Below, one piece after another: positions 51,204 to 59,749 of a stretch of 59,749 nucleotides of DNA; the stretch's first letter is position 1, and each line of letters begins with the position of its first letter. Location of the stretch: contig NZ_SGOM01000015.1 in the NCBI RefSeq assembly GCF_022113815.1, positions 1 through 59,749 of the forward strand. The letters are read 5' to 3'. Origin of the DNA: Vibrio cincinnatiensis (GTDB taxonomy: Bacteria > Pseudomonadota > Gammaproteobacteria > Enterobacterales > Vibrionaceae). Below the pieces are notes generated by a model. That model was not told the origin of the DNA, ran no database searches, and was given only the letters and a program-made list of their open reading frames with translations. A program made the translations under genes and the position numbers.

Positions 51204-51605
51204 ATGATGAAGCGTATTCATATTGTGGCTGGAATTATCCTTAATCCTGAGCGGTCTCAATTATTTATTACTAAACGTCCCGATGATAAACATCAAGGGG
51301 GGCTATGGGAATTTCCCGGTGGAAAAGTAGAAACTGGGGAAACGATTGAGCAAGCCATGTATCGAGAATTAGAAGAAGAGGTCGGAATTGAAGTAAGCGA
51401 GCAGTCACTCTTTCAGCACCTTGAGTTTGATTATTCTGATAAATCACTCAAGTTTGATTTTATGCTGATTCATGATTTTAATCACCAGCCTTTTGGTAAA
51501 GAAGGCCAGCAAGGTAAATGGGTCGCAATTTGTGAACTTGCAGACTATTCCTTTCCAGAGGCAAATATCCCGATTGTTGAACGAGTGATGAAAGAGTTTC
51601 GCTAA
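51204..51605 (+). CDS. mutT: 8-oxo-dGTP diphosphatase MutT
   Basis: Nudix hydrolase that removes 8-oxo-dGTP and prevents A:T to C:G mutations (133 aa). The full Nudix box is present: Gly40, Glu46, Arg54-Glu55-Leu56, Glu58-Glu59, Gly61. HIVAGIILNPE and LWEFPGGK fit MutT proper. AAGGAA precedes two adjacent ATG codons (51204 and 51207). The place behind secA is the usual one for mutT. Confidence 0.96.
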   Translation: MMKRIHIVAGIILNPERSQLFITKRPDDKHQGGLWEFPGGKVETGETIEQAMYRELEEEVGIEVSEQSLFQHLEFDYSDKSLKFDFMLIHDFNHQPFGKEGQQGKWVAICELADYSFPEANIPIVERVMKEFR

Positions 51606-51679
51606 GTGCTAGCCACCATCAAGGATAGTTGGTAGTTTAGAGCAATAGATTGGATAGAGAGTGTGTATAGTACACATGA

Positions 51680-52510
<831 letters not shown>

Positions 52511-52520
52511 TTACATAATT

Positions 52521-52553
52521 ATGCGCCAGCAAGGTTTGGCGCATCTATTTTTT
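52521..52553 (+). terminator. Rho-independent terminator of dapB
   Basis: ATGCGCCA (52521-52528) pairs with TGGCGCAT (52537-52544), 8-base loop, then CTATTTTTT. Confidence 0.92.
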
Positions 52554-52857
52554 CACATTCTTTTCTCATTAACTTTTCTTCCCTGTACTGAGCCTTTTTT
52601 ATTACTATCTTTGTGGTTTATAGGTTTATTTTTCTACTTGATGGTTGAGCTGCTTATTTTTCTATGTTTTTTTTGTGGTTTATCGTTTGCGTTTTCTGTT
52701 GCTGTTTTTTTCTCTTTTGATGTTTTTTTCTAAGGTGTTTTTTTATTCACTTTAAGGGTGATAGAGAGAATTCTAGATAAAAAAGTGTTTTTTTACTTGG
52801 TTTGAGGAATTTTATGGTTGTAAAGCTCTGAATTGAGATTTTATTTATAAGCGAATA
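52550..52857. other. T-rich intergenic tract between dapB and carA
   Basis: About 310 bases without a credible gene. From 52550 to about 52760 the plus strand is strikingly T-rich and A-poor, with many runs of five to eight T. A hydrophobic 70-codon frame (52521-52733) is a by-product of this composition and starts inside the terminator stem. The carA promoter follows. Confidence 0.6.
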
Positions 52858-52886
52858 TTGACAGGAATCTGGGTGAACTTTAGAAT
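52858..52886 (+). promoter_or_regulatory. sigma-70 promoter for carAB
   Basis: Perfect TTGACA (52858-52863), exactly 17 bases, then TAGAAT (52881-52886, five of six). The start would be near 52893, giving a leader of about 100 bases. Confidence 0.75.
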
Positions 52887-52946
52887 ACCGCCAATTTGTC
52901 TAAAACACCCTCGAGCAAGGTTTCTAAGCGAAAAGGATGGCAAATT

Positions 52947-52981
52947 TGCAAATTAATTTATATTTTATGCATTTTTATTCT
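52947..52981 (+). promoter_or_regulatory. Tandem ArgR-box-like sites before carA
   Basis: Two matches to the ArgR half-pattern TGAAT-WWWW-ATTCA lie exactly 21 bases apart: TGCAAATTAATTTA (52947-52960, 7 of 10 fixed positions) and TGCATTTTTATTCT (52968-52981, 8 of 10). A 21-base repeat is the usual spacing for paired ARG boxes. They end one base before the GGAGG ribosome binding site, downstream of the promoter. Confidence 0.5.
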
Positions 52982-52991
52982 GGAGGTTGTC

Positions 52992-54131
52992 TTGAGTAAA
53001 TCAGCACTGTTAGTCCTGGAAGATGGGACAGTGTTCCACGGAGTGTCCATTGGCGCTGAGGGTATTTCCGTTGGTGAAGTCGTTTTTAATACCTCGATGA
53101 CGGGGTACCAAGAAATCCTCACTGACCCTTCCTATTCTCAGCAAATTGTAACTCTCACTTATCCCCACATTGGTAATACCGGAACCAATTCCGAAGACGA
53201 AGAATCCTCTTCCATTCATGCTCAAGGTTTAGTTATTCGCGATCTCCCACTGGTTGCTTCCAATTTCCGTAACGAACGCTCTCTTTCTGATTACCTCAAG
53301 TCACAAAATATTGTCGGTATTGCAGACATTGATACGCGTAAGCTGACGCGTCATTTACGTGCAAATGGAGCGCAAAACGGCTGTCTAATGGCTGGTGATA
53401 ATCTTGATCAAGCGCTTGCTCTTAGTAAGGCAAAAGAGTTTCCCGGCTTAAAAGGGATGGATCTTGCAAAAGTAGTTTCAACCAAAGAAGCTTACTCTTG
53501 GAAGCAAGGCTCATGGACATTAGAAGGCGGTCTACCAGAAGCAAAAGATGACAGTGAATTGCCATATCATGTTGTTGCTTATGACTTTGGGGCGAAACGT
53601 AACATCTTACGTATGTTAGTGGATCGTGGCTGTCGTCTCACAGTTGTTCCTGCAGAAACGACGGCGCAAGAGGTGTTGGCACTCAATCCTGATGGTGTTT
53701 TTCTGTCTAATGGCCCTGGAGATCCAGAACCTTGTACATATGCCATTGAAGCGACAAAAAGCTTTTTAGATAAAGGGTTACCCATCTTTGGTATTTGTTT
53801 AGGCCACCAAATTCTAGCGCTTGCGTCTGGTGCTAAAACGGTAAAAATGAAATTTGGTCACCATGGTGCAAACCATCCTGTCAAAGATTTAACGACCAAT
53901 GTGGTGATGATTACCTCTCAAAACCACGGTTTTGCGGCTGATGAAGCCACGTTGCCTGACAATGTGCAAGCAACGCATAAATCTTTATTTGATGGGACAT
54001 TGCAAGGTATTTGTCGTACGGATAAACCGGCGTTTAGTTTCCAAGGTCACCCTGAAGCGAGCCCTGGCCCGCACGATGCAGCCCCGCTTTTTGACCACTT
54101 CATCGAATTGATTAAACAATACCGCGCTTAA
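52992..54131 (+). CDS. carA: carbamoyl-phosphate synthase small subunit CarA
   Basis: Glutaminase subunit that passes ammonia to CarB (379 aa). The class I amidotransferase domain has the nucleophile Cys269 in FGICLGHQ and the His-x-Glu in [11 protein letters not shown] chose TTG 52992: GGAGG (52982-52986) lies five bases ahead, and the product begins [12 protein letters not shown], the family start. A longer frame from 52896 would add 32 unrelated residues. Feeds both arginine and pyrimidine synthesis. Confidence 0.97.
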   Translation: MSKSALLVLEDGTVFHGVSIGAEGISVGEVVFNTSMTGYQEILTDPSYSQQIVTLTYPHIGNTGTNSEDEESSSIHAQGLVIRDLPLVASNFRNERSLSDYLKSQNIVGIADIDTRKLTRHLRANGAQNGCLMAGDNLDQALALSKAKEFPGLKGMDLAKVVSTKEAYSWKQGSWTLEGGLPEAKDDSELPYHVVAYDFGAKRNILRMLVDRGCRLTVVPAETTAQEVLALNPDGVFLSNGPGDPEPCTYAIEATKSFLDKGLPIFGICLGHQILALASGAKTVKMKFGHHGANHPVKDLTTNVVMITSQNHGFAADEATLPDNVQATHKSLFDGTLQGICRTDKPAFSFQGHPEASPGPHDAAPLFDHFIELIKQYRA

Positions 54132-54147
54132 TTTGGAGTAGTAAATA

Positions 54148-57100
54148 ATGCCAAAACGTACTGACATTCAAAGCATTCTTATCTTAGGTGCAGGTCCGAT
54201 TGTTATTGGTCAGGCTTGTGAGTTTGACTACTCAGGTGCGCAAGCTTGTAAAGCGCTGCGTGAAGAAGGGTATCGAGTTATTTTAGTGAACTCTAACCCT
54301 GCGACCATCATGACAGACCCAGAGATGGCGGATGCAACGTATATTGAACCGATCCACTGGGAAGTGGTACGTAAAATTATCGAAAAAGAACGTCCTGATG
54401 CGATTTTGCCAACCATGGGGGGGCAAACCGCTCTGAACTGTGCTCTGGCACTGGAACAGCACGGCGTATTGGCCGAGTTCGGTGTTGAAATGATCGGAGC
54501 AACAGCGGACGCAATTGATAAAGCGGAAGACCGTTCACGCTTTGATAAAGCAATGAAATCCATTGGTCTTGAATGTCCACGTGCTGATACTGCAAAAACG
54601 ATGGAAGAAGCTTACCGAGTTTTAGACATGGTCGGTTTTCCTTGCATTATCCGCCCCTCCTTTACGATGGGCGGAACGGGTGGTGGTATCGCTTATAATA
54701 AAGAAGAGTTTGATGAAATTTGTCGCCGAGGACTTGACCTTTCTCCGACCAACGAGCTGCTGATTGATGAATCACTGATCGGGTGGAAAGAGTATGAAAT
54801 GGAAGTTGTGCGAGATAAAAACGACAATTGTATTATCGTCTGTGCGATTGAAAACTTTGATCCGATGGGAATTCACACGGGTGACTCAATCACGGTCGCG
54901 CCAGCACAAACCCTTACCGATAAAGAATACCAGCTCATGCGTAATGCATCGCTAGCCGTTTTGCGTGAAATTGGGGTTGAAACGGGTGGTTCGAACGTGC
55001 AGTTTGGTATTAACCCGAAAGATGGTCGTATGGTGATCATCGAGATGAACCCTCGGGTATCTCGCTCTTCGGCTTTAGCTTCAAAAGCAACGGGGTTCCC
55101 TATTGCTAAAGTGGCTGCGAAGTTAGCGGTTGGATTTACATTAGATGAGTTGATGAATGACATTACGGGTGGTGCGACGCCAGCTTCATTTGAACCCACC
55201 ATTGACTACGTTGTGACCAAAATCCCACGGTTTAACTTCGAAAAATTTGCAGGGGCTAATAGCCGCTTAACCACTCAGATGAAATCGGTTGGGGAAGTGA
55301 TGGCAATTGGCCGTAACCAACAAGAGTCACTACAAAAAGCGCTACGTGGCCTTGAAGTGGGTGTTAATGGCTTTGATGAAATGGTAGATCTCGATGCCCC
55401 CGATGCGTTGACTAAAATTCGTCAAGAGTTAAAAGAAGCGGGGGCGGAGCGAATTTGGTATATCGCAGATGCTTTCCGTGCTGGTCTTTCTGTTGATGGC
55501 ATCTTTAACCTGACCAATATTGATCGTTGGTTCTTAGTCCAAATTGAAGAACTGGTCAAAATGGAGCAAGAGATCAAAGCGGGTGGTTTCGCTGGCTTAA
55601 ATGCTGATGTCTTGCGCAAAATGAAACGCAAAGGTTTCTCTGATGCTCGTCTATCGACTTTGTTAGGGGTGGCTGAAAGTGAAATTCGTCGCTTGCGTGA
55701 TCAGTTTGATATTCATCCGGTCTACAAGCGAGTGGATACATGCGCGGCTGAATTTTCTTCAGATACGGCTTATATGTATTCAACGTATGATGAAGAGTGT
55801 GAAGCGAATCCAACCGATCGTGAAAAAATCATGGTTCTCGGTGGTGGTCCAAACCGTATTGGGCAAGGTATCGAGTTTGACTACTGCTGTGTTCATGCTT
55901 CACTTGCACTACGTGAAGACGGTTATGAAACCATCATGGTTAACTGTAACCCTGAAACGGTTTCAACCGATTACGATACATCCGATCGTTTATATTTCGA
56001 ACCGGTCACTTTGGAAGATGTATTAGCGATTGCTCGCGTTGAAAAACCGAAAGGGGTCATTGTTCAGTATGGTGGACAAACGCCACTGAAACTTGCTCGA
56101 GCTTTAGAGGCGGCTGGTGTACCGATTATTGGTACGAGCCCAGATGCGATTGACCGTGCGGAAGACCGTGAACGCTTCCAGCAAGCTGTTGAACGTTTGG
56201 GGCTTAAGCAGCCAGAAAATGCTACTGTAACAGCGCTTGATCAAGCAGTGGATAAAGCTAAAGAAATCGGGTTTCCTCTAGTGGTTCGCCCTTCTTATGT
56301 TTTAGGTGGGCGGGCGATGGAAATTGTTTATGATGAACAAGATCTGCGTCGCTACTTTAATGAAGCCGTCAGTGTTTCTAACGAGTCTCCGGTTCTGCTT
56401 GATCGTTTCCTTGATGATGCAACGGAAGTGGATATCGATGCGATTTGTGATGGTGAACGCGTCGTCATCGGTGGCATCATGGAACATATCGAGCAGGCTG
56501 GCGTTCACTCTGGTGACTCGGCTTGTTCATTGCCGGCCTATACACTAAGCCAAGCTATTCAAGATAAAATGCGTGAGCAAGTCGAAAAACTCGCATTTGA
56601 GCTTGGTGTGCGAGGTTTGATGAATACTCAGTTTGCTGTAAAAGATAACGAAGTCTATCTGATTGAAGTTAACCCACGTGCTGCGCGTACAGTTCCGTTT
56701 GTTTCTAAAGCAACCGGAGCTCCATTAGCGAAAATCGCTGCTCGGGTAATGGCTGGGCAATCTCTTGAACAGCAAGGGTTTACCAAAGAAATTATTCCAC
56801 CGTATTACTCGGTGAAAGAAGTCGTCCTTCCTTTTAATAAGTTCCCTGGCGTTGACCCATTACTTGGTCCTGAAATGCGTTCAACCGGCGAAGTGATGGG
56901 CGTTGGTTCAACCTTCGCAGAAGCTTTTGCTAAAGCTGAGCTTGGTTGTGGCAATGTGTATCCTGAGAGTGGCCGAGCGCTATTGTCGGTTCGTGAAGAA
57001 GATAAAGAGCGAGTCGTCGATTTAGCTTCTAAGTTGATTAAGTTAGGTTATAAACTGGATGCGACACATGGTACTGCAGTCATTTTGGGTGAAGCTGGGA

Positions 57101-57378
57101 TTAACCCTCGTCTGGTGAATAAAGTCCATGAAGGGCGTCCACATATTCTTGACCGGATCAAAAACAATGAGTACACCTACATTGTGAATACGGCAGCGGG
57201 GCGTCAAGCGATTGAAGACTCGAAAGTGTTACGCCGTGGTGCGTTAGCGGAGAAAGTTAACTATACCACTACACTGAATGCGGCTTTTGCAACCTGTATG
57301 TCTCATACTGCGGATCCGAAAGCATCCGTGACTTCTGTACAAGAGTTACATGAAAAAGTAAAAGCCAGCTTAGTGTGA
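54148..57378 (+). CDS. carB: carbamoyl-phosphate synthase large subunit CarB
   Basis: Makes carbamoyl phosphate from bicarbonate, ammonia and two ATP (1076 aa). Two homologous ATP-grasp halves are plain: [19 protein letters not shown] early and [19 protein letters not shown] at about 560, each followed by [11 protein letters not shown] or [10 protein letters not shown]. The C-terminal allosteric domain (from about 940) would bind UMP/ornithine. It follows carA by 16 bases with a GGAG site. Confidence 0.99.
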   Translation: MPKRTDIQSILILGAGPIVIGQACEFDYSGAQACKALREEGYRVILVNSNPATIMTDPEMADATYIEPIHWEVVRKIIEKERPDAILPTMGGQTALNCALALEQHGVLAEFGVEMIGATADAIDKAEDRSRFDKAMKSIGLECPRADTAKTMEEAYRVLDMVGFPCIIRPSFTMGGTGGGIAYNKEEFDEICRRGLDLSPTNELLIDESLIGWKEYEMEVVRDKNDNCIIVCAIENFDPMGIHTGDSITVAPAQTLTDKEYQLMRNASLAVLREIGVETGGSNVQFGINPKDGRMVIIEMNPRVSRSSALASKATGFPIAKVAAKLAVGFTLDELMNDITGGATPASFEPTIDYVVTKIPRFNFEKFAGANSRLTTQMKSVGEVMAIGRNQQESLQKALRGLEVGVNGFDEMVDLDAPDALTKIRQELKEAGAERIWYIADAFRAGLSVDGIFNLTNIDRWFLVQIEELVKMEQEIKAGGFAGLNADVLRKMKRKGFSDARLSTLLGVAESEIRRLRDQFDIHPVYKRVDTCAAEFSSDTAYMYSTYDEECEANPTDREKIMVLGGGPNRIGQGIEFDYCCVHASLALREDGYETIMVNCNPETVSTDYDTSDRLYFEPVTLEDVLAIARVEKPKGVIVQYGGQTPLKLARALEAAGVPIIGTSPDAIDRAEDRERFQQAVERLGLKQPENATVTALDQAVDKAKEIGFPLVVRPSYVLGGRAMEIVYDEQDLRRYFNEAVSVSNESPVLLDRFLDDATEVDIDAICDGERVVIGGIMEHIEQAGVHSGDSACSLPAYTLSQAIQDKMREQVEKLAFELGVRGLMNTQFAVKDNEVYLIEVNPRAARTVPFVSKATGAPLAKIAARVMAGQSLEQQGFTKEIIPPYYSVKEVVLPFNKFPGVDPLLGPEMRSTGEVMGVGSTFAEAFAKAELGCGNVYPESGRALLSVREEDKERVVDLASKLIKLGYKLDATHGTAVILGEAGINPRLVNKVHEGRPHILDRIKNNEYTYIVNTAAGRQAIEDSKVLRRGALAEKVNYTTTLNAAFATCMSHTADPKASVTSVQELHEKVKASLV

Positions 57379-57436
57379 TAGCTCTATTGGTAAATAACAA
57401 TACTGATAGGTGTTAAGCCTGTCTGACAACCTCATT

Positions 57437-57462
57437 GCCCGCTGAATTAAGCGGGCTTTTTT
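57437..57462 (+). terminator. Rho-independent terminator of carAB
   Basis: GCCCGCT (57437-57443) pairs with AGCGGGC (57450-57456), then six T. Confidence 0.93.
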
Positions 57463-57541
57463 ATGGTTGCTCAAGTATATTTCAACCAGTGACGTTTAAT
57501 CTTCATCCCTCTGTTTACTTTGACTTACAGCTAAGGATTTT

Positions 57542-58321
57542 ATGGATATCTCAATTGAAGTGTTAGGTTTGCTGTTTCTAGTTGCAAGCCTTGCTGGTTT
57601 TATTGATGCGATGGCGGGGGGAGGCGGTTTACTCACATTGCCAGCCTTACTTGCAGCGGGTGTACCACCGACTCAAGCTCTGGCTACGAATAAGCTACAA
57701 AGTTCATTTGGCAGCTTTTCGGCAACCCTTTATTTCGTTCGTCAAGGTGTGGTGAACTTGAAAACCATGCGCCTAGCGATTGCCTGTACCTTTGTTGGTG
57801 CCGCGTTGGGAGCAGAATTGGTGCAGTATATTGATACCTCTTTGTTGACCAGCTTAATTCCTGCACTTCTGATTGCTATTTCGCTCTATTTTCTACTTGC
57901 ACCAGCGACGAAAATAGAGACTGGCCCAGCACCTTTATCTGAAAGCACTTTTGCTTTCACGGTTGGTTTTGGTGTCGGATTTTACGATGGCTTTTTTGGC
58001 CCTGGCACGGGATCGATCTTTACGGTCTGTTTTGTGGTTTTAGGCCATTTAGGTTTAGTTGAAGCGACCGCTCGCACTAAAGTGTTGAACTTTACCTCTA
58101 ATATTGCCGCGTTACTCTTTTTCTTACTGGCGGGGTTGCCGATTTGGCAGATAGGTTTAACCATGGCTGTCGGTGGGTTTATTGGTGCCCGTATCGGGGC
58201 TAAAGTGGTGGTCACGAAAGGTCAGCGTTGGATCCGCCCTTTGGTGATTACTATGTCGATGTTAATGGCTGCAAAGTTGCTTTGGGAACAGCATTCCTCA
58301 TGGTTACAATCTATTTTTTAA
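57542..58321 (+). CDS. TSUP-family (TauE/SafE) membrane permease
   Basis: A 259-residue membrane protein with about eight helices in two repeats. The repeat hallmarks are both present: GFIDAMAGGGGLLTLPALLAAG (in part) near residue 19 and GFYDGFFGPGTGSIF near residue 150. TSUP proteins export or import small sulfur or organic anions; the substrate cannot be predicted here. E. coli YfcA is the closest named relative I can suggest. AAGGA precedes the ATG. Confidence 0.92.
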   Translation: MDISIEVLGLLFLVASLAGFIDAMAGGGGLLTLPALLAAGVPPTQALATNKLQSSFGSFSATLYFVRQGVVNLKTMRLAIACTFVGAALGAELVQYIDTSLLTSLIPALLIAISLYFLLAPATKIETGPAPLSESTFAFTVGFGVGFYDGFFGPGTGSIFTVCFVVLGHLGLVEATARTKVLNFTSNIAALLFFLLAGLPIWQIGLTMAVGGFIGARIGAKVVVTKGQRWIRPLVITMSMLMAAKLLWEQHSSWLQSIF

Positions 58322-58636
58322 ATATTGAATCATTGTTTTTGAACAGAGTGTTATGCTAGGTCTAGTTAAATCGTGATCCGCTATGCTAGGCGCGTAACAG
58401 TTCACCACTCTAAAGTTAGGAACGCTGGAAAAGGCGAAAGTACACCTTTGTTGGTAGTAAACCGGGTTCTTATCGTTCTTTGCAACTGTATTAATAATAA
58501 TAAATTATGATTATTCCGCATTACATTTAGTGAGCTGTGCGACAATTTCTTTTTTATTATGCAACTTATTGTTGAGCTGGTTTAGCCCGTTATTTAGGAT
58601 CTCGGCATTTCTTATGGCTAACTGTAGACATCAACA
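58322..58636. other. Intergenic region before the candidate toxin, with repeats and a possible RNA fold
   Basis: No gene is visible in about 315 bases. The 9-mer TATGCTAGG occurs twice, at 58352-58360 and 58382-58390; the first lies in an extended -10 context (TGTTATGCT). A foldable segment lies at 58417-58472. The following gene has no clear ribosome binding site. Confidence 0.5.
58417..58472 (+). promoter_or_regulatory. Possible structured RNA element
   Basis: TAGGAAC (58417-58423) pairs with GTTCTTA (58466-58472). Inside, CTGG (58425-58428) pairs with CCGG (58462-58465), and AAAGG (58430-58434) pairs with CCTTT (58445-58449). The pairings are seen by eye; a function is not known and chance folding is possible. 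Confidence 0.3.
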
Positions 58637-59704
58637 ATGCACTCTTATTACCTCCCTCTGTCTGCTCAGAATGCGGACAACTTTTTTGCGGGTCAACCCG
58701 ATGTACTGGCGAAATTTAGACAGCAACATCCACAACAGTCGATCTTACTTCCCAATCAACCCTATGCTTTAACTTGTGATGTTGAGGCAGAACGGTTACT
58801 TATGCAGTTTCGCCGCTTTTCAACAGGAGAGCTAGAGAAACTTAACCAGGCTAATCATTTTCTTGGCGACTATTTATTACCTGTTGCTCAAATTAAACAG
58901 GATTTAATTGATCCCGTATTGAATTCGAATGGTTATACGGGGGCGGCCTTAACTGCGGTTGGCTCTCGTTCTAATTTATTTCAAACCCATTTAAAACGCT
59001 ATGAGCAGGCGTTGATTGATTTACATCAAGCTAAGCAAGCTCGTATGCGTAACTTTCATCATCAGCGTGGTTTGATCGCCGCCAAAGAAATTCACGCTCG
59101 GATGGCTTACAGCAACCTTCAGACCAGTTTTTCCACTGAGTTGGAAATTTATCGTACTCGGCTAGGTAAAAATGCGGCTTTCTCTCCACTACATAATGTT
59201 GAACGTGGGATCAATGTGGCGAAAGATGGCCGGAATCATCAAGGTAATACACCCGGATCGCGCCGTACTCATCAAACCCTGAATGTATCTAATAGTGGAC
59301 ATATCCAAAGCTTGCACTCGCTAAGTCGCAACATACACGTTGCAGGGCGAGGTCTACTGGTTTTAGATGGGGCGTCTCGACTTAATAAAGTCAACGATGC
59401 ACGTAAAAATAATGAAGATTACGCTCGGGTTTTGGTTACTGAAAGTGCCGGGTTGGGACTTGGTTCAGCCGCTGGAAGTACTGCAGCTCGTTATACCATG
59501 CGTTTTGCCGTGACAGGGGCGGCTCGTGCTACTGCTGCTGGTTTTTTGGGGATTAACCTATTAGCCGGCCCGGTGGGGTGGGTGGTGTTGATTGGCTCGC
59601 TCGCAGCTACTGCCTATGTATCTTATCAAACTTCAGAATGGGCGGATAAAACAGCCAAAGATTGGTCAGGTCAAGGATATGACATAATAAAAGGGGCTTT
59701 TTAA
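58637..59704 (+). CDS. Candidate membrane-targeting toxin (possible T6SS effector)
   Basis: I do not recognise this 355-residue protein as a named family. No signal peptide is visible. Residues 1-45 (ending PNQPYALT) recall short LysM-like leader domains. About 50-180 looks helical and charged, possibly coiled coil. About 180-235 is polar, rich in Asn, His and Ser. GRGLLVLDGASRLNKVNDA (238-255, in part) precedes a Gly/Ala-rich hydrophobic region (266-330) with glycine-zipper patterns (AGLGLGSAAG) and a likely membrane hairpin GPVGWVVLIGSLAATAYV. This end resembles pore-forming antibacterial effectors. The stop overlaps the next gene by one base (TAATG), typical of toxin-immunity pairs. Start at ATG 58637 is weakly supported, as no ribosome binding site is seen. 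Confidence 0.6.
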   Translation: MHSYYLPLSAQNADNFFAGQPDVLAKFRQQHPQQSILLPNQPYALTCDVEAERLLMQFRRFSTGELEKLNQANHFLGDYLLPVAQIKQDLIDPVLNSNGYTGAALTAVGSRSNLFQTHLKRYEQALIDLHQAKQARMRNFHHQRGLIAAKEIHARMAYSNLQTSFSTELEIYRTRLGKNAAFSPLHNVERGINVAKDGRNHQGNTPGSRRTHQTLNVSNSGHIQSLHSLSRNIHVAGRGLLVLDGASRLNKVNDARKNNEDYARVLVTESAGLGLGSAAGSTAARYTMRFAVTGAARATAAGFLGINLLAGPVGWVVLIGSLAATAYVSYQTSEWADKTAKDWSGQGYDIIKGAF

Positions 59705-59749
59705 TGAAAGAGCAACCTGCATGGTTTATTTTTTTAGGTCTTTTCTTTG
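59704..59749 (+). CDS. Partial membrane-protein gene, putative immunity protein
   Basis: Only the first 15 codons lie in the window (MKEQPAWFIFLGLFF). A short polar start followed at once by aromatic hydrophobic residues suggests an N-terminal membrane helix. The start overlaps the upstream stop by one base, so translation is coupled. Immunity function is inference from position. Confidence 0.5.
   Translation, partial: MKEQPAWFIFLGLFF

Noticed and set aside
52521..52733. A 70-codon hydrophobic frame after dapB that looks like a small membrane protein
   Set aside because: It starts inside the dapB terminator stem, has no ribosome binding site, and its hydrophobicity follows from the T-rich composition.
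52940..52949. Palindrome GCAAATTTGC as a PurR site before carA
   Set aside because: It lacks the central CG of the PurR operator and is two bases too short.
52896..52991. A 32-residue N-terminal extension of CarA
   Set aside because: The TTG at 52992 has a strong GGAGG site and gives the family N-terminus; the extension overlaps leader and ArgR-like sites.

Overview
The window looks like the core chromosome of a Vibrionaceae-type gammaproteobacterium. The base composition is moderate. The gene set includes an OadGAB sodium pump, LuxS, a petABC cytochrome bc1 complex, sspAB, the lpoA-yraN-diaA-dolP operon and a complete dcw (division and cell wall) cluster with no ddl between murC and ftsQ. 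From memory the gene order matches Vibrio chromosome 1; no database search was possible. Almost every gene is a full-length housekeeping gene, and I saw no insertion sequence, prophage, integron or CRISPR array.

Layout. 1-224: two tRNA-Arg(ACG) genes. 490-3874: oadGAB with its promoter and terminator. 3901-8168: MDR oxidoreductase, YqaA-like membrane protein and a large M16 lipoprotein peptidase. 8389-10589: gshA and luxS. 10657-12787 (minus strand): a CNNM/CorC-type transporter and a CcsA-like membrane protein. 12991-16587: ffh, then rpsP-rimM-trmD-rplS. 16689-19956 (minus): degS, degQ, zapG. 20108-26442: zapE, rplM-rpsI, petABC, sspAB. 26516-29876 (minus): lpoA-yraN-diaA-dolP. 29928-31319: rsmI and the RNase P RNA. 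31464-47988: rsmH-ftsL-ftsI-murE-murF-mraY-murD-ftsW-murG-murC-ftsQ-ftsA-ftsZ-lpxC. 48339-57378: secA, mutT, dapB, carAB. 57542-58321: a TSUP permease. 58637-59749: an unrecognised 355-residue protein with a glycine-rich membrane C-terminus, overlapping by one base a membrane-protein gene cut by the window end.

How the genes work together. The dcw block makes lipid II (MurC to MurG, MraY), builds the divisome (FtsL, I, W, Q, A, Z) and commits lipid A synthesis (LpxC). Several scattered genes feed the same envelope theme: ZapE and ZapG, LpoA (activator of PBP1A), DolP, and DegS/DegQ (envelope stress sensing and periplasmic quality control). Translation and protein export are served by ffh, rpsP-rimM-trmD-rplS, rplM-rpsI, secA, rnpB and rsmI/rsmH.

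Points that stand out. (1) The right end looks like a candidate membrane-targeting toxin with a putative immunity gene, possibly a type VI secretion effector; this is the best candidate for something undescribed. (2) Two expected neighbours are missing: no mraZ before rsmH, and no dciA between lpxC and secA. (3) Several well-formed regulatory elements can be read directly: a tandem ArgR-like site placed between the carA promoter and its ribosome binding site, a strong promoter plus 5' hairpin in the murC-ftsQ gap, a candidate sigma-E promoter for degQ, and a structured rplM leader.
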